From Lepas anatifera (taxonomy: Eukaryota; Arthropoda; Thecostraca; Lepadidae), in assembly GCA_034440635.1 (NCBI GenBank), contig JAOTON010001682.1:526501-590500 (forward strand): a stretch of 64,000 bases of DNA. The letters run 5' to 3'. Numbering within the stretch: position 1 is the first letter of the stretch; each line of letters starts with the position of its first letter. The notes beneath the pieces were generated by a model. The model did no database searches. It saw nothing but the letters and a program-made list of their open reading frames with translations, and was not told where the DNA came from. Below are positions 35,908 to 49,250 of the stretch, piece by piece. The position numbers and the translations under genes were made by a program.

Positions 35908-37609
35908 CTGCAACACACAAGGACAACCAGTGGTTAGAGATGATGAAGACCAGTGCACTATGTGAGAAAAAAATACATTTGTGCGAAAGAAAACCCCCAC
36001 CACTCTTACCAAATTGGCAATACTGTTCTGGCATTAAGATCACACAAAAATATCACAAAATAATTGAAAAAGATGGTCAGGTCATGAAGGAGTCTCACCA
36101 TCGGCAAAATAAGCATTTCGAGGCGTAATGAAAGAGTAATGAATGATTCTGGTTAACCATAAAACTACCAATTCATACATCGCAGATCAGGCACAGGCAT
36201 CATATTCACAGACATCTGCACTCCCCTCGGAGGGCACAAAGACGACTGTAAAAGGACTTTCCACTGCAGCCTTATACAGGATGATTCATCGCCTTCCACT
36301 TACAAGCCTGCAAGAGTCCGTACCACACAGAGTAAGACCCATGCAGGTAGGCCGCAGGCAGTGTTTAACCATAGCCCTTGGGGGCACAAGAAGCACCCCT
36401 GTTTCCGGCTGTAGCTGTTATAATCTAGCCAACGAAGAAGAAGAGGATCACTAATGAAGGGGTAGGGGAGAAGAACCGGATGTGACTCGTTAAGCAGCAA
36501 CGCCATTAAGTTGACGGTAATAAAAGAAAATGAACACGACCGCTCTGTGGTATATTGAGAATGCAAGGAGTGTTACGATGTTAGCTTGCAATGGAATGAA
36601 GCCAACCACAAAGCATCCTTCATTAACCATGATCTGTACCATTCAGTGTCCTCTTACTACTGGGCCGAAAAAGGGCATGTGCTAAGGCATTGCTGATTTT
36701 CTTTCGTATCATCAACAAACGTCCAGATCTGGCTCCGAGAGACCACCGAACCACGTCAAGAGTTACAAGCAACTGCGCCAAGCTTGAGTCTCAGGCATAC
36801 ACCACCCAACATTCCCATGCCCTGAACGGCCTCTGCAAGCTCCAGTTTCCCACAAGCATACCGGATGTCACAACTTAGAGTTGACCATTCAGCTGTCTTA
36901 GAGATGAGCAGTCTAGCTAAACACGTGCACTTAAGACATCCGAGACTGCAAGATTAGAATGCCAATTATAAGCGGGGGGTAGTTATGTAGTTAGCTGATG
37001 TTGAGTTGACGGGGATGCCGGCACAGCAATTGGAGAAGAAAGCGAGAGGAGATGGGTTTGTGGCGAATAGAAGCACTCGTGTGGAAAGCATACGGAGAAA
37101 GTGCATTCTTCTCATTATCCAATTTAGCGTAATCTGTTTCGTTTTCATTCAATTCATTTTCGTCAAGCATTTAGGGTAGATCAATTCTAGAAGAAAGTGA
37201 GGAGAAATGATTAAAAAAACAGACACGTAGCCTAGTGGGAAATGAGAAGAAAATCGAGGTATTCTGTTGCCTCATGACCCAAGCTTGGGTAGGCAATTGT
37301 GATTTTCTGTTCACATCGACCACAAAATTAAAGTGAAAAAGGACACATTGATCACTACCATGTCGATATAACATCAGAATATATTGATGCAGCAACAGTG
37401 ATTTGACATATATGTCAATACTTATCATTTCATTTTAACAAAAACACCCATCCGCAATACGTTATCCCAGCCATAACAAAAAGATAGTCGGCTTCACACA
37501 AAACGTGGCATGCTTCCCTTATTCATTCACTCTAAGCCGTCATAGTGAAATCAGCTCTAAAAGCATAAGAGGCCACAGAGGTAATCTGGATTGCAGGCGT
37601 AGATGTATG
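35908..37609. other. Putative intron upstream of the USP53/54 exon
   Basis: If the exon is transcribed from the minus strand, this is the near part of the upstream intron. No further exon of the family was recognised here or up to 64 kb. Confidence 0.4.
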
Positions 37610-37770
37610 CAGGGGCGGATACGGGTAAGGGGGCAATCCCACCATAACCCCCAAAACAACCAGATTTTACCCACGTTTAGCCGACTTTCACCAGTTTTCT
37701 TATAAAAAAGTTTTTTACCGCTTCTTCCGGGTTACCCCTCTTCCCCAAAGTTCGCCCAGCTCCGCCTCTG
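37610..37770. mobile_element. hAT-type MITE, A-rich subfamily
   Basis: Left end CAGGGGCGGATACGG, right end CAGCTCCGCCTCTG. Flanking octamers GATGTATG and GATGTATA match at 7 of 8. The interior is AT-rich with TTTTACC and AAAAAAG runs and no coding frame. Confidence 0.8.
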
Positions 37771-39104
37771 GATGTATAAGCAGTGGGAGCGGGAGAGAGC
37801 CCGGCGACAAGTACTAACTCTTCCCACTAGTTACGGTCGTCTCTGGCGCCGTGAAATTATGCACCCCCATCGCTGCGGTACACGGCAGGACGCCGAGGCG
37901 CGAACTATTGCTTCCCAGCTCACGGGATGGCTTCGCAGCCGTGAGAACGAGTTTGGCCGAGACAAAAGGGATGCTTCAGCATGCTCCGTTGGTAATTAGA
38001 TGAAATGTAGCAAAATATGTGGTCTTAACACTGCAGGTTTGTACCTCATGCATGATCAAAATTGATAATTCGAAAAAACAATGTTTTTAATTGTTAACTT
38101 TAACAAGGTCCTGACATATCCACGAGACACCATCCTTTTGCAGCAAGTTATTTAACGAATAATAAAGTCCATGCTAACGTGAGGCACTTCCATACTCCAT
38201 ACCAACTTCCCATTTCCCAACTGTGAACCGTTACACAAGCTCTACGCTGCGGTGTTTAGCGCTTTACGCTCTACGCCCCATCTGTTACCAAGCGGAGACC
38301 GCACGTGCCTACTACACAGGAAGATCTCCGCGGGAGCCAACACGAATAGCGCCGGCATTCAAAACACGTGCCTAGTTGACGACACAACCTCCACTTAAAC
38401 GATACCACGATAAACTCTTAGCGTGCCAAAATTCCTCGCTTGATTACACGCAGAGTGCAAAACAATGAGTCATCAATTAACACGACATAATTAAGCTCCA
38501 CTCTGCTATGCATGGCCGCCGGGCAAACTGTTAATTTTCATTAGGCGCATGGACAGCCAGCTGAAGCGATCTATCTTAGGACCGCGAGTGCGTCACTTTC
38601 GACACAGTTATGCCAGCTTTGTCTACCGCAGGGTACCCGCAGGGAGGTAAATTAGAGCGCTAAACGGTGACTCCAAACACTGGAACAAGTTATCACAGGC
38701 AGAATAGGATTTTGTACACTTGTCAGATCTGGTTGGCTTCAGTCATATGTTGGACATTTCAATAAAAATTGGGCTTGATGATTTGATTTTGATTTGAATA
38801 GTGATCAAAGCTTTAATTAAGACTTAAACGAACGCCAGACAGAGAACTGGAGACAAATCAGCGCCAGGTTTAGTTGAGGCTGAAGGCAGGTTATTCTATT
38901 TTGCATCAAATACAATTGAGGAAATTACAACATTTGTATACATCTGGCACTTATTTGCTAGATTCAGATTATGAAACAAGCCCGCACGATTAGGAAAACA
39001 GCAGGCTTTAGCTCCAAACGACAGGAAAACTTTACAAACTTTCGTGGCCATCTTTTATTTAATGTATCAAAAACTAAATTTGACCCGAGCCGATATTTAA
39101 CCTA

Positions 39105-39137
39105 CACGTGATAGAAATGGACCATTTCTATCCCGTG
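39105..39137. repeat. 33-bp near-perfect palindrome
   Basis: CACGTGATAGAAATGG and CCATTTCTATCCCGTG are inverted copies with one mismatch and a 1-nt centre. The function is unknown; the left arm includes a CACGTG E-box. Confidence 0.8.
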
Positions 39138-39805
39138 AAAACTCATGAACCACCCCAATCGGGACAAATACCTTCACCTTTACTCTGCAGGCGATTGCAT
39201 TCTAAACGAAACAGTCATCGCCTCACTTAATACTGCAACATTTGAACAGTACCTGACATCATCCCATTATTGCTACTGGGCTATCCCTATTTCTTAACAT
39301 CAACACCATGACAAAAACAAACCCTGCATAGCCTGGCGCACCGCGAATCAATTCTACGGCCAAATGAGGCCACGTCCCAAACACTGTCGAAGAACATCAA
39401 ACCCTAGGGCTGACCTTTCAGCCCATCCATCAACATCCGCGTCAGGAACATGGCTATGTTTTCCTCGCTCTCAGCACGGGCCCGGCAGAATGAGGCCACC
39501 TCCGTTGCGCATGTCCACATTTGGGGATACAATTTAACAGGATGGATGGGGTCGTTAGGCCTGGGCTAGAATGGGCATGCGAGGATGTGGGCCGATATTT
39601 AAATAATTCGCATCAGGTCTGTGGTTGTGGTGGATGAAGAGAAGACTATGTAGTTGGATTGTGACAGGTTTGATTGAACATCTCGCGGCTTAGTGTGTGA
39701 CACACTGACCGTTTGGGGTCATTGGGGTCAGGTGGCGCCACTATCTTTTGTGCTGTTGTCAGTTAAAACGGTAAATGGCTTTGTGGTTTGAAACAACGAC
39801 CTGTT

Positions 39806-39993
39806 TCTTTAAGGGTTTCTTAGGCTTATCGACGCAACAACTGCCAGGTGTATAAGGCACCGCCAACTCCTTTCCTGTTGGAAGAGCTTCTCGGGAGCCA
39901 AATCGTTCCTTGCTCAGGGAGCCAGCCGGGCTTTGAACCCGGGTCGGTCGCGTGGAAAGCAAGCTCCCTAACCACTATACCATCACGCACCCC
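39806..39993 (-). mobile_element. tRNA-headed SINE, copy 2 (same family as 2.2 kb)
   Basis: The minus strand starts GGTGCGTGATGGTATAGTGG with an A-box-like region, then a strong B-box-like GGGTTCAAAGCCC, a middle with CTCTTCCAACAGG, and the family 3' domain GAGTTGGCGGTGCCTTATAC, then CTGGCAGTTGTTGCGTCG. The 5' end is clear; the tail end is approximate and no target duplication is evident. Minus-strand open frames over it are by-products of the tRNA-like head. Confidence 0.8.
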
Positions 39994-40507
39994 AGCCTGT
40001 AGGTGTATATGAATCATGTTTCCGCTGCAGCACTTGAACCTTTCGATAACACAGTCCTTCAGAGCAAGCCAAAGTCAATAATGTATGCTATCTACCGAGA
40101 ATTATTACTCTTCAATAAAAAGAGTATGTCTAAGAGCGCGATATTGCCTAGGAATCGCCCTTAAACACCAACTTACACTGTACACATGAAAAATACAGAA
40201 CTAGGAAGCACCATAGCAACACACCTGGTCTTCATCGTCCTGCTCCCCTCCTCAAGACCAGCACAGCTTCTTCCATTCACCTTCCTCAGAACATTCCGCC
40301 GACAGCAGATACTTCACGAGAACAATGGACCCTCGGCTTATCTACTGAAAGGATTCTCCTCGTTTCTTACACAGCGCACACGCCGACACAGTAGGACAGC
40401 GATCAACAATAGCGGATTCCTCGCGAGGCAGTCTTGAGCGAGCGGGTTCTCGTAATGCACTGTCACATTCTGCGACGCGACGCTCCGATGGAGCACTCGG
40501 CTTCCGA

Positions 40508-40865
40508 CAGAGGCGGTTCGAGACAATTGAAATGCGGAGGCTGTTGTCAAGTCTTCTGCGGTTCGCAGAGTTTGTGTTCAGAGTCATAAAAAGCATACAG
40601 AAAAAAACTATTCATGGCGGTATAACTACTAAGTATTGATCTATCTCCTATTTGGGAAATGTATTTATCTATGTATTGATTGATAATATGTATTGATCTA
40701 CTATTTGATCCTATGCAGGACAGTTTCTTCTGCAGGGTGAAGAGTTTGTGTTCAGAGCCAAAAAAATAAAACAGGAAAGCTCAGTTTAGAACGGTAAAAC
40801 TACACGACCCTATGTAGAACAGTCTCGGTTGTCTCCCCCATTTTATTTGCCTGAATCCGCCTCTG
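40508..40865. mobile_element. Possible enlarged hAT-type MITE containing a tandem duplication
   Basis: CAGAGGCGGTTCGAG at the left and CTGAATCCGCCTCTG at the right are inverted-repeat-like ends. Between them lies a two-copy repeat of period about 174 bp. No 8-bp duplication is seen (GCTTCCGA versus TTCGTGTC), so the pairing of these ends is uncertain. Confidence 0.35.
40555..40840. repeat. Tandem duplication, period about 174 bp
   Basis: AGAGTTTGTGTTCAGAG occurs at 40567 and 40741, and (G/A)CGGTA(T/A)AACTAC at about 40616 and 40790. The second copy is partial. The repeat lies between two hAT-like ends. Confidence 0.8.
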
Positions 40866-41711
40866 TTCGTGTCAGCAGTCTTCGTCAACACAGGAACAGG
40901 TGGTGAAGGAACGGGCTGAAAGACACACATAAGCCATGCTACGTCACGCTGCTACACAGATGCGCGAAGAGCGGGCGTCAGTTAGCTATGAAAACACACA
41001 TCGATGGAGGCACGTGCAGAGCCATGAAACGTGCTACTGCTCAAATGAGCTGTGTATTGTGAGTGAGGCTTCTGTGTGCTGTGAGCGGGACTCTGCCGTG
41101 TCATGCAGAAAGCGGTCTTCAGTTTGCAATGTCATAAGTTGTAATTGAATAAACCGAATAGAAGGGTTACCGGTGTTAAGAAAGTAGAACGCTTAATGAA
41201 AGATGCCTTAACAAGAACAGGGGCTTCGAACAAGTCTGACCTAAGTGGTAGCTAGATATAGACGCAAACACACCTGATTCAATAGAGAATGGGCTCACAG
41301 CAGTGTTCTTAATCAAACAGGTCCTTCCTCAATATACGCACACTTACAGCTCACCGTTATAAAACACATCAAACACTAAATCAACACACCAAATTACCCG
41401 TTATCGCGCCTATCACTGTTACATCTACACAATCCCAAATCGCCACAAGCCCTTCATCACACCTCACCGTATCACCTAATTGCACCATATCAGTCACAGC
41501 GAGGTGGCGCTGGGAACGCAGAACACACAGCGACACATTCTATATGACCCCATCTGACCTTTCGCACCGCCCAGTGTACGGTAACGGACGCCTGGGAACC
41601 AGCCTTTCTGACGATGTCTACCGCATACTGGGGTCGTTGTCAGGCGGTGGACAATCAATGTGACAACGGAAATACACAAGAGAGTCTCCTCATGCAAGGG
41701 AATCAGCTGAT

Positions 41712-42004
41712 CAGTGCCGGATATAAGGGGCTAAGGGGTTCAAGCCCCCCCCGTAATGCCAGAGAGCCATGGCTGGAGATCTCTTCTCGATCCACGGGGG
41801 TCCTGGGGCGTTAACGCTGGCACGCCAATACAAGCCCTATGCAAAGCTTATGGGAGACCCAGAATCCAGAAGGTCCTGACTCCCCCCGGGATTTCCACGC
41901 ATACAGAGAACCTATAGTAACTGCATAGCCAGATGCTGTTCTGAGGTAATGGAGAGAGGCTACAGCCCCCTAGCTCCCCAAATAAAGTCCTGGGTCCGCC
42001 ACTG
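41712..42004. mobile_element. hAT-type MITE enlarged by an internal insertion or duplication
   Basis: The ends CAGTGCCGGATATAAGGGGC and GTCCTGGGTCCGCCACTG are those of the main subfamily, but the element is 293 bp and not about 165. Roughly 41767-41875 is extra sequence, and the C-rich left arm appears twice (near 41745 and 41880), which suggests an internal duplication or a junction of two copies. Flanking octamers match poorly (4 of 8). Confidence 0.65.
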
Positions 42005-42012
42005 TCATTGAT

Positions 42013-44534
42013 ATTGATACACCTGATTTTGGAGCGACCATGGCATCACAAGGATGTGAGGCCTCCTGAACGGAAATCCTACAGGATGTTCCTGTCAATT
42101 TGAAGTGTTGGGGCTTCTTCGTGCAGAACAACGTAAAAGGAGGCTTATATCCGTGATTGCTATCCGAAAAGCGAACGCTTCATAATGCCTCAAAAGCGAT
42201 ATAATTGACAGGAACCGAAGGAAAATTAGCAGACGATACAACTGCGCCGCTTTCTGGTACAGATGGCATATTAAGCAAGGATATTGGACTATTTCGCTTC
42301 AAAACATCACGTGCTTTAAACGTGTTCGAAAAAGTGGAGTGATTCTGATTTTTCGACGTCGTCACGAAACATCCTATTTCGGTCCGGAATGTGGGAAAAA
42401 TCACGGCAATCATCATGCAACTTCATTGCAAGCACGCGAGGTGCTGTTGAGTACTCTTTGATCCGGTAATACGGAGTACTGACATTGTAATCTCGCCAAG
42501 TGAAACACGAAAGAAAGTTCCAGGGGGATTCAGCAGTATAGAATCAAATAAATGCCAAACAGACGGACTAAATGTTGCACTTCTACAACAAGGCAATTTT
42601 ACACTGTCATTATAAAATCAAACACACTGTCATTATGTTTGTTTTGACAACATGGAAATATTAAACAAGAGAAAGCGAGAGAAATTCCTGACATTTCAAC
42701 AACTCTAGCCCTAACCCTGGAGACAACTTGCAAGAACTAATAACATACAACCAAACCCATAAAATACTGATGCAACATTACTCAGCAAAGAGGTCTGGTA
42801 GGTGGCTATGCTGATGCTGATGATGGTGGTTGTGCTGAACAAGGTGATTAGTATCAAGCATAAAATCTAAAACTACGGGAATCGACACAGAAACTTCGCA
42901 TTGGGAAACCTTTAAATGTCTGAAGGCACGAACGATCTCGGCGATCGCGTGGGTAGCGACCGATAACTGATGGGGAGTAGCGACCAGTGTTTCTGAGTGT
43001 AAAAGGTCTACCTCTTCGCTACAGAGGTACCAATGATCCGACCAAGAAACTCAGAGTTTGGCTGAAGCGTGACTAAAACATAATTCCATGGAGGACCCGG
43101 ACTTGAACAAAAAAAAACGTTTCAGACTGGTAATCGCCCAGAACCACGGAAGACACCGAACTGAGGCTTAGCTACCCATAATTCACCTTTGAAGCCTTTC
43201 AAGTATACGTGAAAATAATAGCATTTTCATGAATGAACGGAGAAGACCTTCCCTTTTACTTTGCACAATCATCACATCAACATCACACCAATCATCACAG
43301 CAGTTCTAGCTTCATTCAGAGCAGGCAAAGTGAAAACTAACGCATCACTTCACATTTGCCCCATCCCGAGTTGAAAGAACCCGGAAGAACCATCTCCCTC
43401 CCTTCCACCACCCGCGCCGCCGAAGCACTCTCAGATCACCCAGAGCCACGCGATGGCCTGAGGCTATCTCCTGGTGTCAACAGCCTAGATCGCGTGATAA
43501 GAGCCACAAGCACGTGACTGGGAGGGTGGTTGCCAGATTTGACGGAATTAACGCCGCGCGTAACGAAGACGTTTGCTAATTCCACACAAACATGTCTCAT
43601 ATTGATCTCGCCTTTTGAGATTTGATGTAAGCATCCATTCTCTTCGTTTTTGATGCATAGTGTCGCTTTTGAGAGCCATACTTAATTACCCTCTTCTCCG
43701 CTTGACAATTCACAAATATTGATTCAACCAAAACACAGACTTTTCTACGAGTTCAAAAACATGGCAAAATCCACGCCTGAAAACCCCACCGGACCGAGGA
43801 CAGTCGGATGCCCGGAGGGCAGAATTCTGCGGGTGTCTGCGTCGCCTGGCGTGACACGGGGTCACCGCAAGAATGCGACATAGTAGCCGGGGGCGGTGGC
43901 GGGCCAGTTGTTTGTGGTTATTTGGGAACGCTACGGTTCACACTGCCTGAACTCGAGATATAGGTGCCGCATGGTTTCCCACGTGTCTAGGGTGGGTAGA
44001 AGAAGTGAGTCGACTCCGTTCGTTAGACGAAATCGAGCGCAGGGGCTTTTATAATAAACTCCATGAAAGGATTTAGTCTTGTAGCGTGTATTGTTGCTTT
44101 TGTTTTGTCTTCGTATGAATGAATGAATACATGTTATGGTTCTAAACAGGCCAAATACCATGATGTATTTAAGTAAAAACAACATACTTACAGCAAACAC
44201 CGTCTAGCATTACTAAAAAAGGTTTTGATGTCCAGTGGTACATCAATCAATATTTCAAGACATTTTCCGCTTCGGGCCTTAAATACACCATCACGAAAAC
44301 AGTGTTCATACTTGTCATACATGTGCATTTCAACCGCAACGCACATTACATCAATACATCACTCTGACGTTGCGGCTTACGATGAGGTCACGCTTCAACA
44401 TTTCCGAGTTCTGCGAACACCTTTATTCGGCGAAATCTTCGCCGAGCCCAACCAAGCCTCCTCATCGTCTCCCCACACGGAAGATCTCCTCCCGAGAAGG
44501 CACGAGCGGCCGAACAATGATTCACTATCACTAA
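42013..44534. other. No recognised gene; unique sequence
   Basis: Contains only short repeats such as CACTGTCATTAT (twice near 42.6 kb) and GATGCTGATGATGG (42.8 kb). Confidence 0.45.
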
Positions 44535-44678
44535 CAGTGGCGGATCTAGCCAGGAGGATGGGGACCACGCATTTAACCTAAAAAAACACCACAAAAAACA
44601 TGAAAATGTCTACAAAAGACTACTCTTTCCACGATTTTCGCCATATTCCCTCCAACCGGCATTCTAGATCCGCCACTG
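44535..44678. mobile_element. hAT-type MITE with a divergent interior
   Basis: Perfect 15-bp inverted ends CAGTGGCGGATCTAG and CTAGATCCGCCACTG enclose an A-rich interior unlike the main subfamily. No flanking duplication is visible (ATCACTAA versus CCTAGCGG), so it may have arisen by recombination or the flank was altered. Confidence 0.75.
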
Positions 44679-45259
44679 CCTAGCGGGACCCAGAGCCAAG
44701 ATCGAGCTTCCAGCACGGCTGCAAAAGGCATTGCAAAGCCTCCAGCGTTTCTGATCGACTTCCAGCATGCAGAGAAGCGACGAGATGCGCAGTAGAAGGT
44801 GCTCCCCTTGGGCCATGCGTTCAAGTCAATGACCCAGCCCCAAATGGTGACTGCAGATGTAGTGGAAAGATTTAAAATAGCTTCCTCTCGCATAAAATGG
44901 GTGTATTGGAACGGCAAAGTAGATAATTTATGGGGGTATACCTTTGCTGAATATTATTCATTCGATAAAAATGTTAGGCCTTTGGAAGGGCTTACATTTG
45001 AGTACTCTTTACTAATAATTCACGTTGGCAATGTGCACACAACATGCCAAAATTGTTAAACTCACAAGCGTACCGTTCAGGCAGGCACCATGGGTTTTCT
45101 TCACCTTCGACGACATTTTCATGGATACCTGCTTTCCGCACGGAAAACTCCCCTCTAGTATCCTTATCCCAGCGCAGACCACACTATAGACCGGTTGATT
45201 TGAATGCAAGGCGATTACGTTAAACCTTGTTCATAAAAACGGCGGCGGACTCGGGGCGG

Positions 45260-45346
45260 CTACGGTTAATGTCAGAGACCATTTCTGCCGGGTGGCTGAC
45301 CCACTACGGTCGATGTCAGCGACGGTTTTTGCTGGTCAACTGCGTT
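45260..45346. repeat. Two-copy tandem repeat, period 44 bp
   Basis: CTACGGTTAATGTCAGAGAC at 45260 matches CTACGGTCGATGTCAGCGAC at 45304, followed by related TTTCTGC/TTTTTGC segments. Confidence 0.7.
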
Positions 45347-47317
45347 TACAAAGGCCTCAGTTGTTTTTAACCCGGGAGTAAAAAGAGAGGAGGGCGCCCG
45401 GAGTTGCAGGTTCAAACTGGAGGACTTGAAGACGAGTGTTTACCGGTGGAAGGGTGGAGTTCTTCGTCTTCCCTCTGTGTTCCAATCCACAACTCTAACG
45501 ATGTTAAAAGATACACTTGTTAAATAACGTAGCGTTGCTAATTTATTAAGTAAAACATACTTCCATATGTTTTCTGACACGGAGTTAAGCCATCACATTT
45601 CCGAACCACGCAACAGACTGCCCAGCACCAAACCAAAGTTGGCACGGGACCTTGCTTGTGCATCTCCCAGAACAAAACAGTTTCAGAAGAGCTGACGGTA
45701 CCTGTTCCAGTTGCGGTGTCATGCAAAAACCAAGGCTATCTCAGACCGACAGCAAGTGTAACAGGTGCGTGAAGCTGCAGAACTCCAGGCACGGCAAGCC
45801 CAAGAGCTGCAGGATTAAAACAAAGGCGTAGGAAATGTCTCTGCAGAATTTTGTCATTAGTTGGGCTTCGGGCAGCATCAACCATTGTTGTCACATAACA
45901 ACGCAAGTGACACGGATAAAATACTAAACTTACAAACTTTCCATCAAAATGCGGCAGAAATTAAAGCATGTTTAACACCCTTTCAAGACCAGGAAATGCT
46001 GAGTTCATAAAAACGCATGTCTCTTATTCTCTTGTGCGTACAGCTTTACGGGACAGTTTCCATTCTAGAGGTCATCTATCCGACTATCCGTCCCGCTTTT
46101 TGACCTTCAGGAGAGGGGAAGAGATCTCACGCCTCCGCGGCGTCGTTTCTTCTCTTAGACTCCAGCTAAAAGCTGCTATAAAGGAGACCTATCGATAAGA
46201 TCTGACTCGTCGGAACAATAATGTTCCTCAGTCGACCGGGACGTAGATGGAAAAGCCCCATCTCACACGTTCGCTAAGACTTTCAACAGCTTCCTCTACA
46301 AACGTTACGTTTTAGATTTGTAGCGGCCGCCGAAATATATCGTGTAGCATTCAGGATTACAAGTGTTCTCTCGATAAGATACGCGTGAAGTGTACTGTAA
46401 GTAAATCCTAATGTCAAGCTTAGTGTTCTGAAGATTCACGGTACAGCAGCGAGGTCACAAGAAATCATACAGCCCCATTCTGTTTGGAGATGACAGTGAG
46501 CTTAGACCAGAGGAGCACTATTCTGGGTCAAATCGCCAAATGTATTCCGACCAGTAGCATAGAAAGCAAACGCGGTCATCCCCGGGCAGAACTGTCGAAG
46601 GCTCTTTGCATAGCATAGCTCGAGTGCTTGGCTGCGTATCTATACATTAGCAAAAGTTACGACATATAAGTAATAGCTGAGTCCATACCTTGATGGGAAG
46701 GTCGCAAGTCAAAGTCATTCAGTTCCCGCCGCCCGAAACGATACCTCGTGTCACAGGAGAATCATAAAACCAATATACACCGCCTCGGGACACCCAAACC
46801 TGACTATTAGCGATGTTTCCCCACAACGATTTCTTACCGAAGTCTCCACGTGATTACACAGAGGCTCCTCCGTTGGCTATTAATCAAAGAGTCGTCCGCA
46901 TATTTCACAAACGCCGACGGAGCAATCAGAGGGAACGTAGGGAAATGACAGAGCGGGTGGTTCCGACGTGTTGGAACCGTAGTCTGAATAGAGGTTTCGA
47001 GTAGAGCAAAGACAGCACGTGGGAAGGTCTAGAATGTCAGACACGAGGACTGGGTACATACATAAACTTCCCAAAATCACGTCAAAACAAAGCTAGAAAG
47101 AATCTTGCAGAGCACAGTCACGCAAAAGTTGAAGTTGCATTCATTAGAGAGCGTGTTGGTCCCTAGTTCAACCCAATTCTACGTTTGATGACTGAAACCA
47201 TGAAAAAGTCAACACTGCCCCATCAGCGCTTCCCATGTCATTAAGATGTCTTCATGTCAGGATCATTACCTGCTGCCAGTATGGGATATCCTGTACGATT
47301 CCAAGGAAGGAAGCCTT

Positions 47318-47486
47318 GTGGCTTAACGACGCACCAACTGCTGAGGTCATACGGTGTCGCCAATTGTCACCCTGGAGGGTATTTACGGGGATCAGAAAGA
47401 CTTAAGCAGAATACCAACCCGGGGATTTGAACCCAGTTCAACTGCGCGGAAATCGAGTTCTCTTCCCCCACGCCACGGCATCCCCT
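47318..47486 (-). mobile_element. tRNA-headed SINE, copy 3 (same family as 2.2 kb)
   Basis: The minus strand begins GGGGATGCCGTGGCGTGGGG, carries a perfect B-box-like GGGTTCAAATCCC, and ends with the family 3' domain (AATTGGCGACACCGTATGAC, then CAGCAGTTGGTGCGTCGTTA). No flanking direct repeat is obvious, so this copy is probably older or its ends are eroded. Confidence 0.78.
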
Positions 47487-47769
47487 GAGCCGGCAGAAAG
47501 AGCTTAAGACGAGAACAACTTGTACCAGCCACCACCTAAAACGTGTACGACAAAGTGAGGACAAGTTCAACTTTTATCTACCGATGCCCGAAGAGAACAA
47601 TCACTATCAATAACCTTCAAGCGAGATAAGAATGATCGCTTGATCGGAGAACCATGGGAAAGACATCGCGAGACACGGGACATGAGCTTCGAAGAACTGG
47701 TCATGTCTTTAAGAAATCACCACCAACTAACTTTATGATCATTCTTTATATAAGAATGAAAACCCACAG

Positions 47770-47932
47770 CAGTGGCGAACACAAGGGGAGGGGCCAGGGG
47801 CTCAACCCCCCCCTCCTCCCTGAATGTCAGAGTGTCTGAAGTTAACGCATGGAGGCTGTTCTGAGGCGATGGCGAAGGAGGCTCGAGCGAGCCCCCTAGC
47901 CCCCCCCAAATATTGCCCTGGATCCGCCACTG
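47770..47932. mobile_element. hAT-type MITE, main subfamily
   Basis: It starts CAGTGGCGAACACAAGGGGA and ends GCCCTGGATCCGCCACTG, with the core GTTAACGCATGGAGGCTG. Flanking octamers ACCCACAG and GCCCCCAA match at 5 of 8. Confidence 0.75.
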
Positions 47933-49088
47933 GCCCCCAAAAAAAAATTTAATGGCAGTTGGAAGCAGATGACAGAAAGTCAAACCTGTCCTAAAGTTGT
48001 CAAAGCCCTCATGCTGTCAGAATAGAGATCAACTTCGTTTCAAAATTGCCACTAGCTATCTCAAAGACCTTTAAAGAAGAACTATCTGAAGTCCTTTAAA
48101 CTAATATGAATATCTGGCTCAATACCTACCTTTGTGATATCCTTTGATCTGTAAAATTTGACTAGAGAACAAGCCATCCCGAAGGATTGGGCGCACCACA
48201 CTGTCACATAACTCCAAAGCCTGGTCCTCAACCTCTCCCCTCCCCGGAAAGTCCGCCATTGCGCCCTCGGACATCAAGCCCGTGCTCCAGTTAATACCAC
48301 AGATAATACCAACAGACTGACCGGGGGGCCAGAAGGGGAGCGAAGGAGGACGCCACCTTGTAATTTGAGAGGGCCGGTCCCTGAGGCGGGACAGGTAAAA
48401 TGGCGCGGGCACGCGAGACAACAAAGGGTTCTGACAGGGGCGGTGCCAGTCACGCCCATCTGGGGGAGAGGGCAAAATGTCCAACACCATCAACATCAGT
48501 CATGATTGAGAACTCTGTATTGATGCTGTTTATAGTCATGTATGTCAGGGGAGACAATGTGCGTCCTCACGCCTTGGTCTGGGTTCAGAAAATGGTCGCT
48601 CAGGTAAGATTAGGTTTTGCTTCTGCCTCTACTGAAGCGCGGGACTCCCGTGAACCACACCTGAAGTTTCCAGAAACTATGCAGAGGGTGAAGATCACGA
48701 GCCCCGCCTCCTTAGTTGCAGCGGGTGTATTATAAATATTACCGGACATTCTCTTCCCAGTACATGTGCCTCAAATTCTGGGACACAGGGGGTTATTAAA
48801 GGTTGCATACCGTAAGGTTTTAGTTAGGCTTCGCATGCAATCAAAAAATAGCAAGTTAATCACATTCGGGAATTCGGGAATTTCCGCTTGAGCCGTTCCT
48901 GTAGCGACTTCTTACCTCATTTATGATATACATAGATATCCACACAATTTGTTGATAAAAATATGTAATCATCTGTAAATCGCAAATGATGCCGGTTGCA
49001 AAATTGATGTCTTACACCCTTAGATATAAAGTCGTATCAAATAAACAAACACTGTGGCCTGTAACTCTAATAAGCAATATCCTACAGC

Positions 49089-49250
49089 CAGTGGCGGATC
49101 TAAGACTTCATTTCGGGGAGAGCTAGGTGGCTCGAGCCTCCCTCACCATTGCCTTGGATCAGCCTCCGCCTATGCATTCACTAAAGACACTCAGATAATT
49201 TGGAGGGGGAATTGAGTCCCCTAGCCTCCTCCCCCTAGTATCCACCACTG
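49089..49250. mobile_element. hAT-type MITE, main subfamily, perfect 8-bp duplication
   Basis: It begins CAGTGGCGGATCTAAGACTT and ends TAGTATCCACCACTG. The identical octamer CCTACAGC stands at 49081-49088 and 49251-49258, directly against both ends. This fixes the element edges and the 8-bp target size for the whole family. Confidence 0.9.

Noticed and set aside
36300..36566. Frame with KQGCFLCPQGLW as the missing USP53/54 catalytic-Cys exon
   Set aside because: The family box needs Asn before the Cys and NSxLQ after it; only C-F-L matches and no suitable splice donor follows.
48400..48735. Plus-strand exon ending at CTCAG|GTAAGA (48604)
   Set aside because: The donor is good, but no acceptor, family or composition signal supports it, and the frame continues past the donor.
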